Source: Alphaproteobacteria bacterium (lineage in GTDB: Bacteria; Pseudomonadota; Alphaproteobacteria; Geminicoccales; Geminicoccaceae). From it: a stretch of 58,590 nt of DNA. The stretch lies in contig JALUAG010000039.1 in assembly GCA_027045875.1 (NCBI GenBank), positions 1-58,590 of the forward strand. The letters are read 5' to 3'. The stretch's first letter is position 1; every line of letters starts with the position of its first letter. The notes below the pieces were generated by a model, which was given only the letters and a program-made list of their open reading frames with translations, ran no database searches and was not told the DNA's origin. Shown in pieces: positions 9,797 to 19,097 of the stretch. The position numbers and the translations under genes were made by a program.

Positions 9797-9915
9797 CTCC
9801 ACCTCCTTTCGGTTCCAATGATCGACAGAAGAATCGACAGGTGGGGATGCGTCGTGATTGCGCAAGGGGATGTCGTCTGCGGAACATTTTCCGGGCCACC
9901 CCCGTCCCGGGGATG

Positions 9916-10917
9916 TCAGTCGGCCAGCTCCTCGGCGAAGTGACAGGCGGCGAAACGGTCCCGCGCGAGCTCGCGGAAGGCCGGCACCTCCTCCCGGCAG
10001 CGCTCGCGGGCGAACGGGCAGCGGGTGCTGAAGCGGCACCCCTGCGGCGGATGGGCCGGATCCGGGATCTCCCCGCGCAGCTTGACGGGGGCGAAGCGAT
10101 GCTCGGCTTCCACCCGCGGAATCGCCGAGAGCAGCGCCCGGGTGTAGGGGTGCATGGGGCGGGCGAAGATCTCGGCCGTCGGGCCGAGCTCCATCAGGCG
10201 GCCGAGGTAGAGCACCGCCACCCGGTCGGAGATCTGGGCCACCACCGAGAGATCATGGGTGATGAAGAGATATGTGGTGCCCAGCTCCTCCTGGAGGTCC
10301 ATCAGCAGATTGAGGATGTCGGCCTGGATGGAGACGTCGAGGGCCGAGACCGCCTCGTCGCAGACCACGAACTCGGGATCGGCAACGAGCGCCCGGGCGA
10401 TGCCGATGCGCTGGCGCTGGCCGCCGGAGAAGGCGTGGGGGAAGCGGCGCAGGAACTCGAGATTGAGACGGCAGCGGGCGGCGATCTCCCGCACCCGCTC
10501 GTCCACCTCCCGCTTGCTGCGCAGATGACCCGGCGCCTCCAGGGGCTCGGCGATGATGTCGCGCACCGTCATGCGGGGATCGAGGGAGGCGTAGGGGTCC
10601 TGGAAGATGAGCTGCATGTGGCGGCGGAAGCGGCGCAGCTCCCTGCCCGAGAGGGCCAGCACGTCGACGGGCCCGTCCTCCAGGTGGAAGCGGATCCCGC
10701 CGGCGGTCACGGGCAGCGCCCGCAGCACCGCCCGGCCCAGCGTCGTCTTGCCCGAGCCGCTCTCCCCGACGAGCCCCAGGGTCTCGCCGCGGCGGACGGT
10801 CAGGGTGACGTCGTCGACCGCCCGGACGTAGCCCCGGGCCTTCTGCAGCATGCGCTTGCCGCGGACTCCGAAATAGACCTTGAGGTTCCGGATCTCGACC
10901 AGTGGCGGGGCGGTCAT
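9916..10917 (-). CDS. Peptide ABC transporter ATP-binding protein (DppF/OppF type)
   Basis: 333 residues with Walker [14 protein letters not shown]-loop [12 protein letters not shown], signature [15 protein letters not shown], Walker [14 protein letters not shown] and H-loop LFITHD, then the C-terminal oligopeptide-transporter extension with conserved cysteines ([14 protein letters not shown]) that in relatives can hold an iron-sulfur cluster. It pairs with the ATPase at 10914-11951 to energise dipeptide or oligopeptide uptake. Its ATG overlaps that gene's stop by 4 bases. A longer in-frame opening to 11958 is the antisense-free read-through of the neighbour in another frame and is not used. 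Confidence 0.93.
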   Translation of the reverse strand: MTAPPLVEIRNLKVYFGVRGKRMLQKARGYVRAVDDVTLTVRRGETLGLVGESGSGKTTLGRAVLRALPVTAGGIRFHLEDGPVDVLALSGRELRRFRRHMQLIFQDPYASLDPRMTVRDIIAEPLEAPGHLRSKREVDERVREIAARCRLNLEFLRRFPHAFSGGQRQRIGIARALVADPEFVVCDEAVSALDVSIQADILNLLMDLQEELGTTYLFITHDLSVVAQISDRVAVLYLGRLMELGPTAEIFARPMHPYTRALLSAIPRVEAEHRFAPVKLRGEIPDPAHPPQGCRFSTRCPFARERCREEVPAFRELARDRFAACHFAEELAD

Positions 10918-11951
10918 GACGCCGCCTCGCCGAACAGATGGCAGGCCACGCTGCGCCCGGAGCCGAGATCGGTGTCCTGCGGCAGGATGCGGTCGCAGAG
11001 CCCCGGCATGTGCCGCGGACAGCGGGTGTGGAACGGACAGCCCGCGGGGCGCTGCAGCGGACTCGGGATGTCGCCGGGGACCGGGGTCAGGCGGCGGCGG
11101 GCGGTATCGAGCCGCGGCAGCGCGGCGAGCAGTCCCCGGGTGTAGGGATGGGCGGGCTCGCGGATGATCTCGCGTGTCGGCCCCCGCTCGACGATGCGGC
11201 CCAGATACATCACCGCCATCTCCTCGGCGATGCGGGCGATCACGCCCATGTCGTGGGTGATGAACAGCATCGCCATGCCGAGTTCCTGCTGGAGCTCCAG
11301 CATCAGATCGAGAATCTGGGCCTGGATGGTGACGTCGAGGGCGGTCGTCGGCTCGTCGGCGATCAGCAGCGAGGGATGGGTGGAAAGCGCCACCGCGATC
11401 ATCGCCCGCTGTCGCATGCCGCCCGAGAGTTCGTGGGGGTACTGGTCGATGCGCAGGCGGGGGTTGGACATGCCGACCCGCTCCAGCATGCGGATCGCGT
11501 GTTCGCGCGCGCTCCGGCGGTCGAAGCGCTCGCCGAGACGCCGTTCGAGATGATCCCGATGCTCGAGGATGGCCTCGATCATCTGGTTGCCCACCGTGTA
11601 GACGGGGGAGAAGGAGGCCATCGGCTCCTGGAAGATCATGCCGATGTCGCCCCCCCTGAGCCGGCGCAGCTCGCGGCTCCGGGCGGGCAGGGCGGCGATG
11701 TCGATCTCCCCCTCCTCGCGGTGCAGCAGGATCCGCGATCCCTCGTCGAGGCGGGCGTTGGCCGGCAGCAGCCGCATCACCGCCTTGGTGGCGACGCTCT
11801 TGCCGGAGCCGCTCTCGCCGACGATGCCGAGGGTGCACCCGCGCCGCGCGACCAGCGAGATGCCGTCGACCGCCCGCACCATCCCGTCGTCGGTGGTGAA
11901 GGACACGCCGAGGTCGCGGATCTCGAGGAGCAGGGCGTCGCCGGCCGCCAA
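10914..11951 (-). CDS. Peptide ABC transporter ATP-binding protein (DppD/OppD type)
   Basis: 345 residues from the TTG at 11951: Walker [13 protein letters not shown]-loop MIFQEPMASFSPVYTVGNQ, signature ELSGGMRQRAMIAVAL, Walker B LLIADEPTTALD, H-loop LFITHD, and the OppD-type Cys-rich tail (CPFHTRCPRHMPGLC). The TTG is favoured because GGGAGGG lies just before it and it clears the permease gene; the ATG at 12002 would overlap the upstream stop by 38 bases and adds an arginine-rich leader not seen in the family. It provides one of the two nucleotide-binding domains of the transporter. Confidence 0.88.
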   Translation of the reverse strand: MAAGDALLLEIRDLGVSFTTDDGMVRAVDGISLVARRGCTLGIVGESGSGKSVATKAVMRLLPANARLDEGSRILLHREEGEIDIAALPARSRELRRLRGGDIGMIFQEPMASFSPVYTVGNQMIEAILEHRDHLERRLGERFDRRSAREHAIRMLERVGMSNPRLRIDQYPHELSGGMRQRAMIAVALSTHPSLLIADEPTTALDVTIQAQILDLMLELQQELGMAMLFITHDMGVIARIAEEMAVMYLGRIVERGPTREIIREPAHPYTRGLLAALPRLDTARRRLTPVPGDIPSPLQRPAGCPFHTRCPRHMPGLCDRILPQDTDLGSGRSVACHLFGEAAS

Positions 11952-11964
11952 GCGCCACCCTCCC

Positions 11965-13119
11965 TCAGCTCTTCTTGACCGCATAGGGGTCGGCGGCGTC
12001 ACGCAGCCCGTCCCCCAGTACGGTGAAGGCGAGCACCGCCACGATCACGAACAGGGCGGGCAGGAACAGCCACGGCGCCTGCTCGATGGCGCGCACGTTC
12101 TGGGCGTCCTGCAGCAGGATGCCCCAGCTAATGGTGGGCGGCCGCAGCCCGAGGCCGATGAAGGAGAGCGCGGTCTCGGAGAGGATCACGTAGGGGAAGC
12201 TGATAACCACGTCGACGATGATGTAGCTGGTGAAGGAGGGCAGCATGTGTTTTCGGATGATCCAGGCCGAACCGGCGCCCGACAGCCGGGCCGCCAGCAC
12301 GTAGTCCTCGTTGCGCTGGGCGAGGAGATGGCCGCGCAGGCGGCGAGCCAGGGTCGGCCAGCCGACGAGACCGAGGATCACGGTCATCGCGAAATAGACC
12401 TGGATGTTCGACCATTCGCGGGGAAAGGCGGCGGCGAGCCCCATGTAGAGGGGGATCACCGGCACCACCCGCACGATCTCGGTCAGCCGCTGGATGCCGT
12501 AGTCGATCCAGCCGCCGAAATAGCCGGCGATGCCGCCGATCACCAGCGCCAGCCCCGCGGCCAGCAACACTCCGAGGACACCGATCGAGAGGGACACGCC
12601 GGTGGCGTACATCAGGCGGGAGAAGAGATCGCGCCCGAGATCGTCGGTGCCGAAGAGATGGATCTTGCCTTCCTCGACCCCGAACAGACGCGTGCGGGCG
12701 GGGATCAGCCCGAACAGCCGGTAGGGCTCGCCTTCGACGAAGAAGTAGATGTAGCGCCGCCTGTCGGTGTCGATCCTGGCGATCTTCCGCAGCGTCACCG
12801 GATCGCGCTCGGTCTTGAGGGCGTAGACGAAGGGGCGGAAGGAGAAGCCCTTGTCGTCCCAGAAGCGGGGGATCTGCGGCGGCCCGTAGATGTATTCGCG
12901 ATCGCGCGTGGTGCCGCCGTAGGGGGCGACGAAGTCCGCGAACAGCCCCAGAAAGGCGAACAGCAGCAGGATCGAGGCGCCGACCATCGCCGCCCGGTGA
13001 CGGCGCAGGCGCCACCAGACGAGCTGCCACTGCGAGGCGGTATAGTAGCGGAGCGCCTCCTCGCCGTGGGCGCCCGTCGCCACGGGTCCGGCCGCCCGTT
13101 CCCGACCGCTTTCCACCAT
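11965..13119 (-). CDS. Peptide ABC transporter permease (DppC/OppC type)
   Basis: 384 residues. One helix near 40-65 (MVGASILLLFAFLGLFADFV) precedes a long periplasmic insertion (about 70-170, containing FGTDDLGRDLFSRLMYATGVSL), followed by five helices with the inner-membrane transport EAA-type motif (DYVLAARLSGAGSAWIIRKH). At 384 residues it is longer than common DppC, and the extra length sits in the periplasmic segment, as in microcin C/OppC-like relatives. The start overlaps the stop of the other permease gene as TGATG. Confidence 0.92.
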   Translation of the reverse strand: MVESGRERAAGPVATGAHGEEALRYYTASQWQLVWWRLRRHRAAMVGASILLLFAFLGLFADFVAPYGGTTRDREYIYGPPQIPRFWDDKGFSFRPFVYALKTERDPVTLRKIARIDTDRRRYIYFFVEGEPYRLFGLIPARTRLFGVEEGKIHLFGTDDLGRDLFSRLMYATGVSLSIGVLGVLLAAGLALVIGGIAGYFGGWIDYGIQRLTEIVRVVPVIPLYMGLAAAFPREWSNIQVYFAMTVILGLVGWPTLARRLRGHLLAQRNEDYVLAARLSGAGSAWIIRKHMLPSFTSYIIVDVVISFPYVILSETALSFIGLGLRPPTISWGILLQDAQNVRAIEQAPWLFLPALFVIVAVLAFTVLGDGLRDAADPYAVKKS

Positions 13120-14114
13120 CAGCCGCCCTCCAGCTTGATGCGCGGATCGAGGAGCGCGAGCACCACGTCGGAGACGAAGTTCATGAAGACGATGATGGCG
13201 GTGAGCATCAGCAGGATGGCTCCGGCCACGTACATGTCGAGATCGAGGAAGCTCTTGATGAGGAGCTCGCCCAGTTCGGGCAGGCTCATGACGAGGGCCA
13301 CGATCGGCAGCTCGGAGAAGATGCGGTTGGCGTCGAAGCCGACGGTGCTGACCACGGGATTGATGGCGAGCCGCGCCGGATACTTGATGATCACCTTCCA
13401 CTCCGGAAGGCCACGCGCCCGTGCGGCGTCCACGTAGAGCTTGTTGAGCTCGTCGGACATGGTGGCGCGCACCGTCTGGAGCTGGAGCGCGGTGGCCGAC
13501 CAGGCGAGCACCACCGCCGGCACGAAGAGGTGCTTCAGGAGATCGACGAACTTGGCCCAGCTCCAGGGCGCCTGTTCGAACTCCGGTGAGAACAGGCCGC
13601 CTATGGTGCTGCCGAAGTAGCGCACGCTCACATAGAGCAGAATGAGGGCCAGCATGAAGTTGGGGATGGCGAGCCCGAGATAGCTCACCACCGTGAGGCC
13701 GTAGTCGGCCAGCGACTGGCGGCGCAGGGCGGCGTAGATGCCGATCGGGATCGAGAGCAGGTAGGTGAGCAGCAGGGTGCCCACCAGGAGCACCACGGTG
13801 AGCCCCGCGCGCTGGCCGATCACCGCGTTGGCCGAGGTCTCGAAGGCGAAGGAGGGACCGAAGTCGAAGCGGGTGACGATGCCGCCGATCCAGGTCAGAT
13901 AGCGTTCCCAGGCCGGCCGGTCGAGGCCGAACTGCTTGCGGATGCCCTCGATGTCGGTCTCGGTGACGGAGACGCCGGTGCCCGAGAACTTGCGGAAGGC
14001 GTAGCGGTCCGCATAGTCCCCCGGCGGCAGCTCCATGATCACGAACACCATGATCGAGACGAAGAACATCGTCACGACCATGCCGATCGCCCGCTGGACC
14101 AGAAAACGCAGCAT
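13119..14114 (-). CDS. Peptide ABC transporter permease (DppB/OppB type)
   Basis: 331 residues with the usual N-terminal helix (FLVQRAIGMVVTMFFVSIMVFVIM) and five further helices; the EAA loop reads YVDAARARGLPEWKVIIKYPARLA. The ending LLDPRIKLEGG is typical for this group. It forms the membrane channel with the DppC-like partner. It follows the binding-protein gene by 72 bases, which contain a strong stem-loop, and overlaps the next permease gene by one base. Confidence 0.92.
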   Translation of the reverse strand: MLRFLVQRAIGMVVTMFFVSIMVFVIMELPPGDYADRYAFRKFSGTGVSVTETDIEGIRKQFGLDRPAWERYLTWIGGIVTRFDFGPSFAFETSANAVIGQRAGLTVVLLVGTLLLTYLLSIPIGIYAALRRQSLADYGLTVVSYLGLAIPNFMLALILLYVSVRYFGSTIGGLFSPEFEQAPWSWAKFVDLLKHLFVPAVVLAWSATALQLQTVRATMSDELNKLYVDAARARGLPEWKVIIKYPARLAINPVVSTVGFDANRIFSELPIVALVMSLPELGELLIKSFLDLDMYVAGAILLMLTAIIVFMNFVSDVVLALLDPRIKLEGG

Positions 14115-14138
14115 CGACCCGGACCCGTCGGCGGCGGC

Positions 14139-14177
14139 CGACGGCCGGCCGGAGCACGGGCGTCCGGCCGGCCGTCG
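14139..14177 (-). repeat. Strong intercistronic stem-loop after the peptide-binding protein gene
   Basis: A perfect 15-bp stem (14139-14153 with 14163-14177) around a 9-base loop lies 9 bases after the stop of the binding-protein gene and before the permease genes. There is no T-tract on the minus strand, so it more likely protects the upstream mRNA end, giving excess binding protein, than acts as a full terminator. Confidence 0.65.
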
Positions 14178-14186
14178 CGCGGTGTG

Positions 14187-16256
14187 CTAGTCGCTCAGAT
14201 ACCACTGCTTGGGGCGGAAGGGATACGCCCAGTAGTAGTCGAAGGTCTTGGCGGAGAACTCCCTGAAGTTCTTGAGATCGTTGCGGTGGTAGACCGGACC
14301 GCGGATGTTGCCGACGGTGCCGATCTTCCACAGGTTCTCGACGTGGATCCGCACGATCTCGGTGCCGACCCGGTCGCTCTCCGGCGAACCGAGAGGCAGC
14401 TGGATGAACTTCTCGGCGAGATCCCACAGCTTCTTGACGTCCGCCGGCGGCTCGATGCCTTCCTTGCCGCCGGAACGCTTCCACTGCGCCCAGCCGAACC
14501 CGGTGCCGGGGTTGAAATAGTCGCCGAAGGGCGGCACCAGGCGGGAGACGTCCTGGGAGATGGTCGGGCCGCTGGTGCCGTCGTTCTTCCACACGGTGAG
14601 GTCGAGGTCGTTGTTGTTGGCCGACGCCCGGTACTCGTCGGAGGTCACCTCCTTGAGATCGACCCGCACCCCCACGGCACCCCAGTAGTCGCGCACCAGC
14701 TCGTGCAGCTTCACCGGCGCGCCCTGGTTCGAATAGACGAGCCGCACCACGAGCGGCTTGCCGTCGGGACGTTCGCGCACGCCGTCGCCGTCCGAATCCG
14801 CGAGGCCCATCTCGTCGAGCAGCGCGTTGGCCCGATCCGGATCGTAGTCGATCATGTAGTTGAGCATGTCCTGGCCGACGAAGGTGACCGTCAGCGGCTC
14901 GGCCGGCGTCGCCTGCATGGGCTCCGCCTGGCCCAGGTAGACGAGCTCCTTGATCTCCTCGCGATTGATCGCGAGCGACATCGCCTCGCGGAAGCGGACA
15001 TCGTTGAAGATTTCCCGCAGCACCGGATCCTTGTGCGTCGTGTTGAAGGCGTAGAACACGTTCTCGCCCAGACCCGGCGCGAGATCCACCTCGTAGCCGC
15101 CGTTGGCCTCGTTCTCCTTGAGAACGGGGAAGTCCTCGATGAACACGGCCTGCATCTTGTAGGTGACTTCGCCGTTGGTGAGCTTGAGGTTCTGGACCTC
15201 CTTGTCGGCGACGTACTGCTCCTCGATCTCGTTGATGTAGGGCAGCTGATTGCCGGCGGTGTCGACCATGAAGAAGAACGGGTTGGTGACCAGCCGGCGG
15301 CCGGTGGCCGTCTCCTCGACCAGGATGTGGGATTCGAGGGTCGGCACCACCCGGGTGTCGGTTCCCTTGAGGAGGGGTGAGGGCACGTCCTTCCAGTCGG
15401 AGCCGCCGTAGTAGTTGTTGACCATCGCCGCCCAGTTCTCGAAGCCCCTTTCCTTGGGCAGCTCGTTGGCCTTGGGGTTGTACTTGATGTGCATCTTCTC
15501 GAAGAAATGCTTGGGCTGGAACGGCTGGCCGAAGTCGACCGCGAAGCGGTTGACGATGCCGGGGGTGGGCACCGGGAAGATCATCTTCACCGTCTGCGGA
15601 TCCACCACCTCCACCTTCATCGGCTTGCCGGCGAACAGCCAGCGGCTCGGCGTTTCGGGATAGATCTCGGGATTGAGGATCAGATCCTCGTACCAGAACT
15701 TGATGTCCTCGGCCGTGAAGGGCTGGCCGTCCGACCATTTGTGGCCCTTGCGCAACTTCACCGTGAGTTCGGTGTAGTCGTCGTTCCACGACCAGGACTT
15801 GGCGACGTTGGGCACCACCGTCTTGAGGTCGTCGCTGTAGCGGAACAGGTTGACGTGGCGGATGGACAGCAGATCCGACGTCCCCGCCTCGGTCGCCTTG
15901 GAGAGGCCGACGAGGGTGCCGCCGTACTTGCCGATCGAATCGTAGGGCACGACGACGAGCGGCTCCTCGGGCAGCCGCTCCTCGACCGGCGGCAGGGTCT
16001 CGGGATTGCCGGCGATGCGCCTGTTGAGCTCGGCGATGGCCGGGTTCTCCTTGAAGGTGAGCTCGCAGCCGGCCGCCTGCTCGAACTCGGCCTTGTCGAA
16101 CTGCTGCGGGAAGGCGCCCTTGATGCCCTGGTCGTCGGCGACGGTGATCGCCGGACAGGGCGCCGCCGTGGCGACGGCCACGGGTGCGGCCTGCAGCAAC
16201 AGCACCGCCACGCCCAAGCCTGCCAGTCTGCGGAGGTTCCTGAGTTCTTCCGTCAT
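14187..16256 (-). CDS. Peptide ABC transporter substrate-binding protein (family 5)
   Basis: 689 residues. The signal peptide covers about 1-32 (LAGLGVAVLLLQAAPVAVATAA), then the family 5 solute-binding fold with the hallmark LTVKLRKGHKWSDGQPFTAEDIKFWYEDL, FREAMSLAINREEIKELVYLG and a C-terminal lobe. It is longer than E. coli DppA or OppA, as in the large periplasmic binding proteins paired with long DppC permeases. An odd Ca-binding-like run DSDGDGVRE occurs near residue 490. The ATG at 16256 has AGAGAGGACC before it; the 246-base gap to the divergent regulator gene holds the leader hairpins described separately. Confidence 0.93.
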   Translation of the reverse strand: MTEELRNLRRLAGLGVAVLLLQAAPVAVATAAPCPAITVADDQGIKGAFPQQFDKAEFEQAAGCELTFKENPAIAELNRRIAGNPETLPPVEERLPEEPLVVVPYDSIGKYGGTLVGLSKATEAGTSDLLSIRHVNLFRYSDDLKTVVPNVAKSWSWNDDYTELTVKLRKGHKWSDGQPFTAEDIKFWYEDLILNPEIYPETPSRWLFAGKPMKVEVVDPQTVKMIFPVPTPGIVNRFAVDFGQPFQPKHFFEKMHIKYNPKANELPKERGFENWAAMVNNYYGGSDWKDVPSPLLKGTDTRVVPTLESHILVEETATGRRLVTNPFFFMVDTAGNQLPYINEIEEQYVADKEVQNLKLTNGEVTYKMQAVFIEDFPVLKENEANGGYEVDLAPGLGENVFYAFNTTHKDPVLREIFNDVRFREAMSLAINREEIKELVYLGQAEPMQATPAEPLTVTFVGQDMLNYMIDYDPDRANALLDEMGLADSDGDGVRERPDGKPLVVRLVYSNQGAPVKLHELVRDYWGAVGVRVDLKEVTSDEYRASANNNDLDLTVWKNDGTSGPTISQDVSRLVPPFGDYFNPGTGFGWAQWKRSGGKEGIEPPADVKKLWDLAEKFIQLPLGSPESDRVGTEIVRIHVENLWKIGTVGNIRGPVYHRNDLKNFREFSAKTFDYYWAYPFRPKQWYLSD

Positions 16257-16259
16257 CAC

Positions 16260-16307
16260 GGTCCTCTCTTGTGGTTTTCCTGCTCTGCCGTCTGCCGGCA
16301 GAGGACC
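16260..16307 (-). promoter_or_regulatory. Leader with two competing hairpins over the Shine-Dalgarno site
   Basis: Reading the minus strand, GGTCCTCT (16307-16300) is fully complementary to AGAGGACC (16267-16260), the Shine-Dalgarno region 3 bases before the start codon at 16256. In competition, CTCTGCCG (16303-16296) can pair with CGGCAGAG (16290-16283). The two 8-bp helices share bases 16300-16303, so they exclude each other: one hides the ribosome site and the other frees it. This is inference from base pairing only. Confidence 0.45.
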
Positions 16308-16501
16308 TCCCCCGAAGGAAGGAGCGTTGCGCTCCCCCCCGAACTGTACGCGATTCGTGGCGCCTTTGCGACATTTCGTCCAGCGCACCGTTGCTCCGCG
16401 CCGGGAAGCCGGTGCGGCCGGCGCCGTTCTTTGCAGGGCGGCGGATTTCGTGCCATAGAGACAGGAAGGGAGCTGCGACGGACTGCCGAGGGGGAGGAGC
16501 G

Positions 16502-17257
16502 GTGGCGGCACCGATCATGCGCGGTGCGGGCGGGCCGGAAGACGCGCTGCCGGCGGTCGCCGGGCGGCTCGGCCTGTCCGCCGAAGACGTCGAATGCCTG
16601 CGGGCGATGCCTCTCTTCTCGGGGTTGACCGCCCAGCAGCTCGACGCCCTCCTCGCGGATGCCGCGGTGCGCAGCTATTCGCGCCACAGCGTGCTGTTCG
16701 TGCAGGGCGACGTCGCCGATCGCCTTTTCGTCGTGCTCGACGGCTGGGTGCGGGTGATGCGGACCACGCGGGAGGGCGGCGAGATCACCATCCACATCTT
16801 CGGCCGCGGCGAGAGTCTGGCCGAGGCCGCCATCCTCCAGCTCGGGCGCTATCCGGTGACCGGCGAGGCGGTGGAGGCTTCCCGGCTGCTGGTGATCCCC
16901 GCCGCCGGCTTCCTCGCGCGCCTGCGCCAGGACAGCGATCTCTGTTTCAACATCATGGCCGCCCTGGCGCGGCGCCTGCACGGTTTCATCCAGCAGCTGG
17001 AGCAGCTCTCGGCGCGCTCCTCGACCGAGCGGCTGGCCCTCATGCTGGTCGGTCTCTGCCCACGCCGGCACGGCTCGTGCATCGTCGAGCTGCCGCTCGA
17101 CAAGACCCTGATCGCGGCCCGTCTCGGCATGCAGCCCGAGACCCTCTCCCGCTGTCTCGCGCGGCTGCGCAAGGTGGGCGTACGGACCAAGGGGCACCGG
17201 GTGATCATCGAGGACGTCACGCGTCTGCGCGCCCTCGCCCATCCCGAGGAGGAATGA
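16502..17257 (+). CDS. Crp/Fnr-family transcriptional regulator, Dnr-like
   Basis: 251 residues: cyclic-nucleotide-binding-like sensor domain (about 30-150, FSRHSVLFVQGDVADRLFVVLDGWVRV type beta roll), dimer helix and a C-terminal winged helix with E213-T-L-S216-R217, the ExxSR recognition pattern that reads TTGAT-type half-sites. It lacks the N-terminal cysteine cluster of FNR, so a heme/NO-type (Dnr, NnR) sensor is more likely than an iron-sulfur one. The GTG at 16502 is preferred: GGGGAG ends 5 bases before it, while the ATG at 16517 has no site. Its stop overlaps the next gene region, so it is co-transcribed with the BKACE gene. Confidence 0.85.
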   Translation: MAAPIMRGAGGPEDALPAVAGRLGLSAEDVECLRAMPLFSGLTAQQLDALLADAAVRSYSRHSVLFVQGDVADRLFVVLDGWVRVMRTTREGGEITIHIFGRGESLAEAAILQLGRYPVTGEAVEASRLLVIPAAGFLARLRQDSDLCFNIMAALARRLHGFIQQLEQLSARSSTERLALMLVGLCPRRHGSCIVELPLDKTLIAARLGMQPETLSRCLARLRKVGVRTKGHRVIIEDVTRLRALAHPEEE

Positions 17258-17262
17258 AGACC

Positions 17263-18195
17263 ATGGCGGCACCGCGCAAGGTCGTCATCACCTGTGCCGT
17301 GACCGGCTCGATCCACACCCCGAGCATGTCGCCCCATCTGCCGGTGACACCGCAGGAGATCGCCGATGCGGCGGTGGAGGCGGCGGAAGCCGGTGCGGCG
17401 GTCGTCCATCTCCACGCCCGCGATCCCGAGGACGGGCGGCCCGATCAGAGCCCCGAGGCCTTCGCCCGCTTCCTGCCGGTGATCAAGCAGCGCTCGGACG
17501 TGGTGATCAACATCACCACCGGCGGCGCACCCCACATGACGGTCGAGGAGCGGGTCCGGCCGGCGGCCACCTTCAAGCCCGAGATCGCGTCGCTGAACAT
17601 GGGCTCGATGAACTTCGGCCTGTTCCCGATGCTGCGCCGCTTCGCGGAGTTCCGCCACGCGTGGGAGCGGCGGCATCTCGAGGCGACCGAGGACCTGGTG
17701 TTCAAGAACACCTTCAGGGACATCGCCTACATCCTCGAAACCTGCGCCGGAAACGGCACCCGTTTCGAGTTCGAATGCTACGATGTGAGCCATCTCTACA
17801 ATCTCGCCCACTTCCTCGACCGGGGGCTGGTCGAGCCGCCGCTGTTCGTACAGACGGTGTTCGGCATCCTGGGTGGCATCGGCACCCATCCCGAGGATGT
17901 GATGCACATGAAGCGCACCGCCGACCGCCTGTTCGGGGACGCATACCGCTGGTCGGTGCTGGGCGCCGGCCGCCACCAGATGGCGATCGCGGCGATGGCG
18001 GCGGCGATGGGCGGCAACGTGCGGGTGGGGCTCGAGGATTCCCTCTGGGACGGCCCGGGCCGGCTCGCGGAGAGCAACGCCGTCCAGGTGCGGCGGGTGC
18101 GGCGCATCCTCGAGGGGCTGGGTCTCGAGGTGGCGACCCCGGCCGAGGCCCGCGAGATCCTCTCCCTCAAGGGCGGGGATCGGGTCGCCTTCTGA
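17263..18195 (+). CDS. Beta-keto acid cleavage enzyme (BKACE/Kce family, DUF849)
   Basis: 310 residues with the metal-binding HLHARDPEDGRPD near residue 49-61, INITTGG, and the C-terminal GGNVRVGLEDSLW signature. BKACE proteins are Zn enzymes that transfer an acetyl unit from a beta-keto acid to acetyl-CoA, giving acetoacetate plus a CoA ester; 3-keto-5-aminohexanoate (lysine fermentation), dehydrocarnitine and others are known substrates. The actual substrate here cannot be read from sequence. The ATG at 17263 has AGGAGG 10 bases upstream; the ATG at 17254 overlaps the regulator stop and is only 1 base from that site. Confidence 0.9.
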   Translation: MAAPRKVVITCAVTGSIHTPSMSPHLPVTPQEIADAAVEAAEAGAAVVHLHARDPEDGRPDQSPEAFARFLPVIKQRSDVVINITTGGAPHMTVEERVRPAATFKPEIASLNMGSMNFGLFPMLRRFAEFRHAWERRHLEATEDLVFKNTFRDIAYILETCAGNGTRFEFECYDVSHLYNLAHFLDRGLVEPPLFVQTVFGILGGIGTHPEDVMHMKRTADRLFGDAYRWSVLGAGRHQMAIAAMAAAMGGNVRVGLEDSLWDGPGRLAESNAVQVRRVRRILEGLGLEVATPAEAREILSLKGGDRVAF

Positions 18196-19097
18196 TGGTC
18201 GCACGGGCGGCCCCGGTGCGGATCCCGGACCGTGACCGGCCGCTCGCCGGCATGGCGCTCATGGTGGCGAGTGTCGGTCTGCTCACGGTGATGGACGGCA
18301 CGGCCAAGTATCTGGCCCGGGACTACCCCCTGTGGCAGGTGGTCTGGGCGCGCTACGCCTTCAATCTCCTCGGGCTGCTGCCGCTGCTCGCCCGGGCGCG
18401 GCTGCCGGCCTGGCGCAGCCGCGCGCCCGGACTGCAGCTCCTGCGGGCGGCGGCGATGGTGGTCGCCACCTTCACCATGTTCCTTTCCCTCAAGCTGCTG
18501 CCGATGGCCGAGACCTACGCCATCGCCTTCCTGTCGCCGCTGTTGGTGGCCCTGCTGGCCGGACTGCTCCTGCGCGAGCGGCTCGATGCCGCCCGCTGGC
18601 TCGCCGTGACGACGGGCTTTCTCGGGGTCCTCGTGGTGATGCGGCCGGGCAGCGGGCTGTTCGGCCTCGCCGCCCTCGCGCCGATGGCCATGGCCCTCAG
18701 CTTCGCCCTCTACCAGCTCGTCACCCGGATGCTCGGCGGCCGGGACGACACCTACGTCACCATGTTCTGGTCGGCGGCGGTCGGCAGTGTCGTCACCGCG
18801 TTTCTCCTGCCCTGGAACTGGCGCCCGCCCGATGCGGGCGCGCTGGCGCTGATGGCGGCCATGGGGCTGATCGGGCTGCTCGGCCAGCTCGCGATGATCC
18901 GGGCCTTCACCCTCGCCCCCGCGTCCCTCGCATCGCCCTTCATCTACACGCAGATCGTCTGGGCGGTGCTGTTCGGTTTCCTCGTCTTCGGCGACCTGCC
19001 CGATTTCTGGACGGTGGTCGGCGCCGCCGTCGTCGTCGCCGCCGGCCTCCACCTCTTTCATCACGAAGCCCGCAGAACGAGGTCGAATACCCGATGA
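18195..19097 (+). CDS. EamA/DMT-family transporter
   Basis: 300 residues with about ten hydrophobic helices arranged as two EamA repeats (first around 20-150, second around 160-295), including PMAETYAIAFLSPLLVALLAGLLLRERL and PFIYTQIVWAVLFGFLVFGDLP, the motif at the end of each repeat. It is a drug/metabolite-type inner-membrane transporter, direction and substrate unknown. Start and BKACE stop overlap (TGATG) and its own stop overlaps the oxidoreductase gene (ATGA), so it likely handles a substrate or product of that pathway. Confidence 0.9.
   Translation: MVARAAPVRIPDRDRPLAGMALMVASVGLLTVMDGTAKYLARDYPLWQVVWARYAFNLLGLLPLLARARLPAWRSRAPGLQLLRAAAMVVATFTMFLSLKLLPMAETYAIAFLSPLLVALLAGLLLRERLDAARWLAVTTGFLGVLVVMRPGSGLFGLAALAPMAMALSFALYQLVTRMLGGRDDTYVTMFWSAAVGSVVTAFLLPWNWRPPDAGALALMAAMGLIGLLGQLAMIRAFTLAPASLASPFIYTQIVWAVLFGFLVFGDLPDFWTVVGAAVVVAAGLHLFHHEARRTRSNTR

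Noticed and set aside
9845-9875. TTGCGCAATCA on the minus strand as a second FNR/Dnr box before the uncharacterised operon
   Set aside because: The half-site spacing is too short and the second half is incomplete.
11965-16518. A single 1517-codon minus-strand frame
   Set aside because: Only its 3' third (from 13119 down) encodes the DppC-like permease; the rest runs out of frame through the other permease and binding-protein genes.
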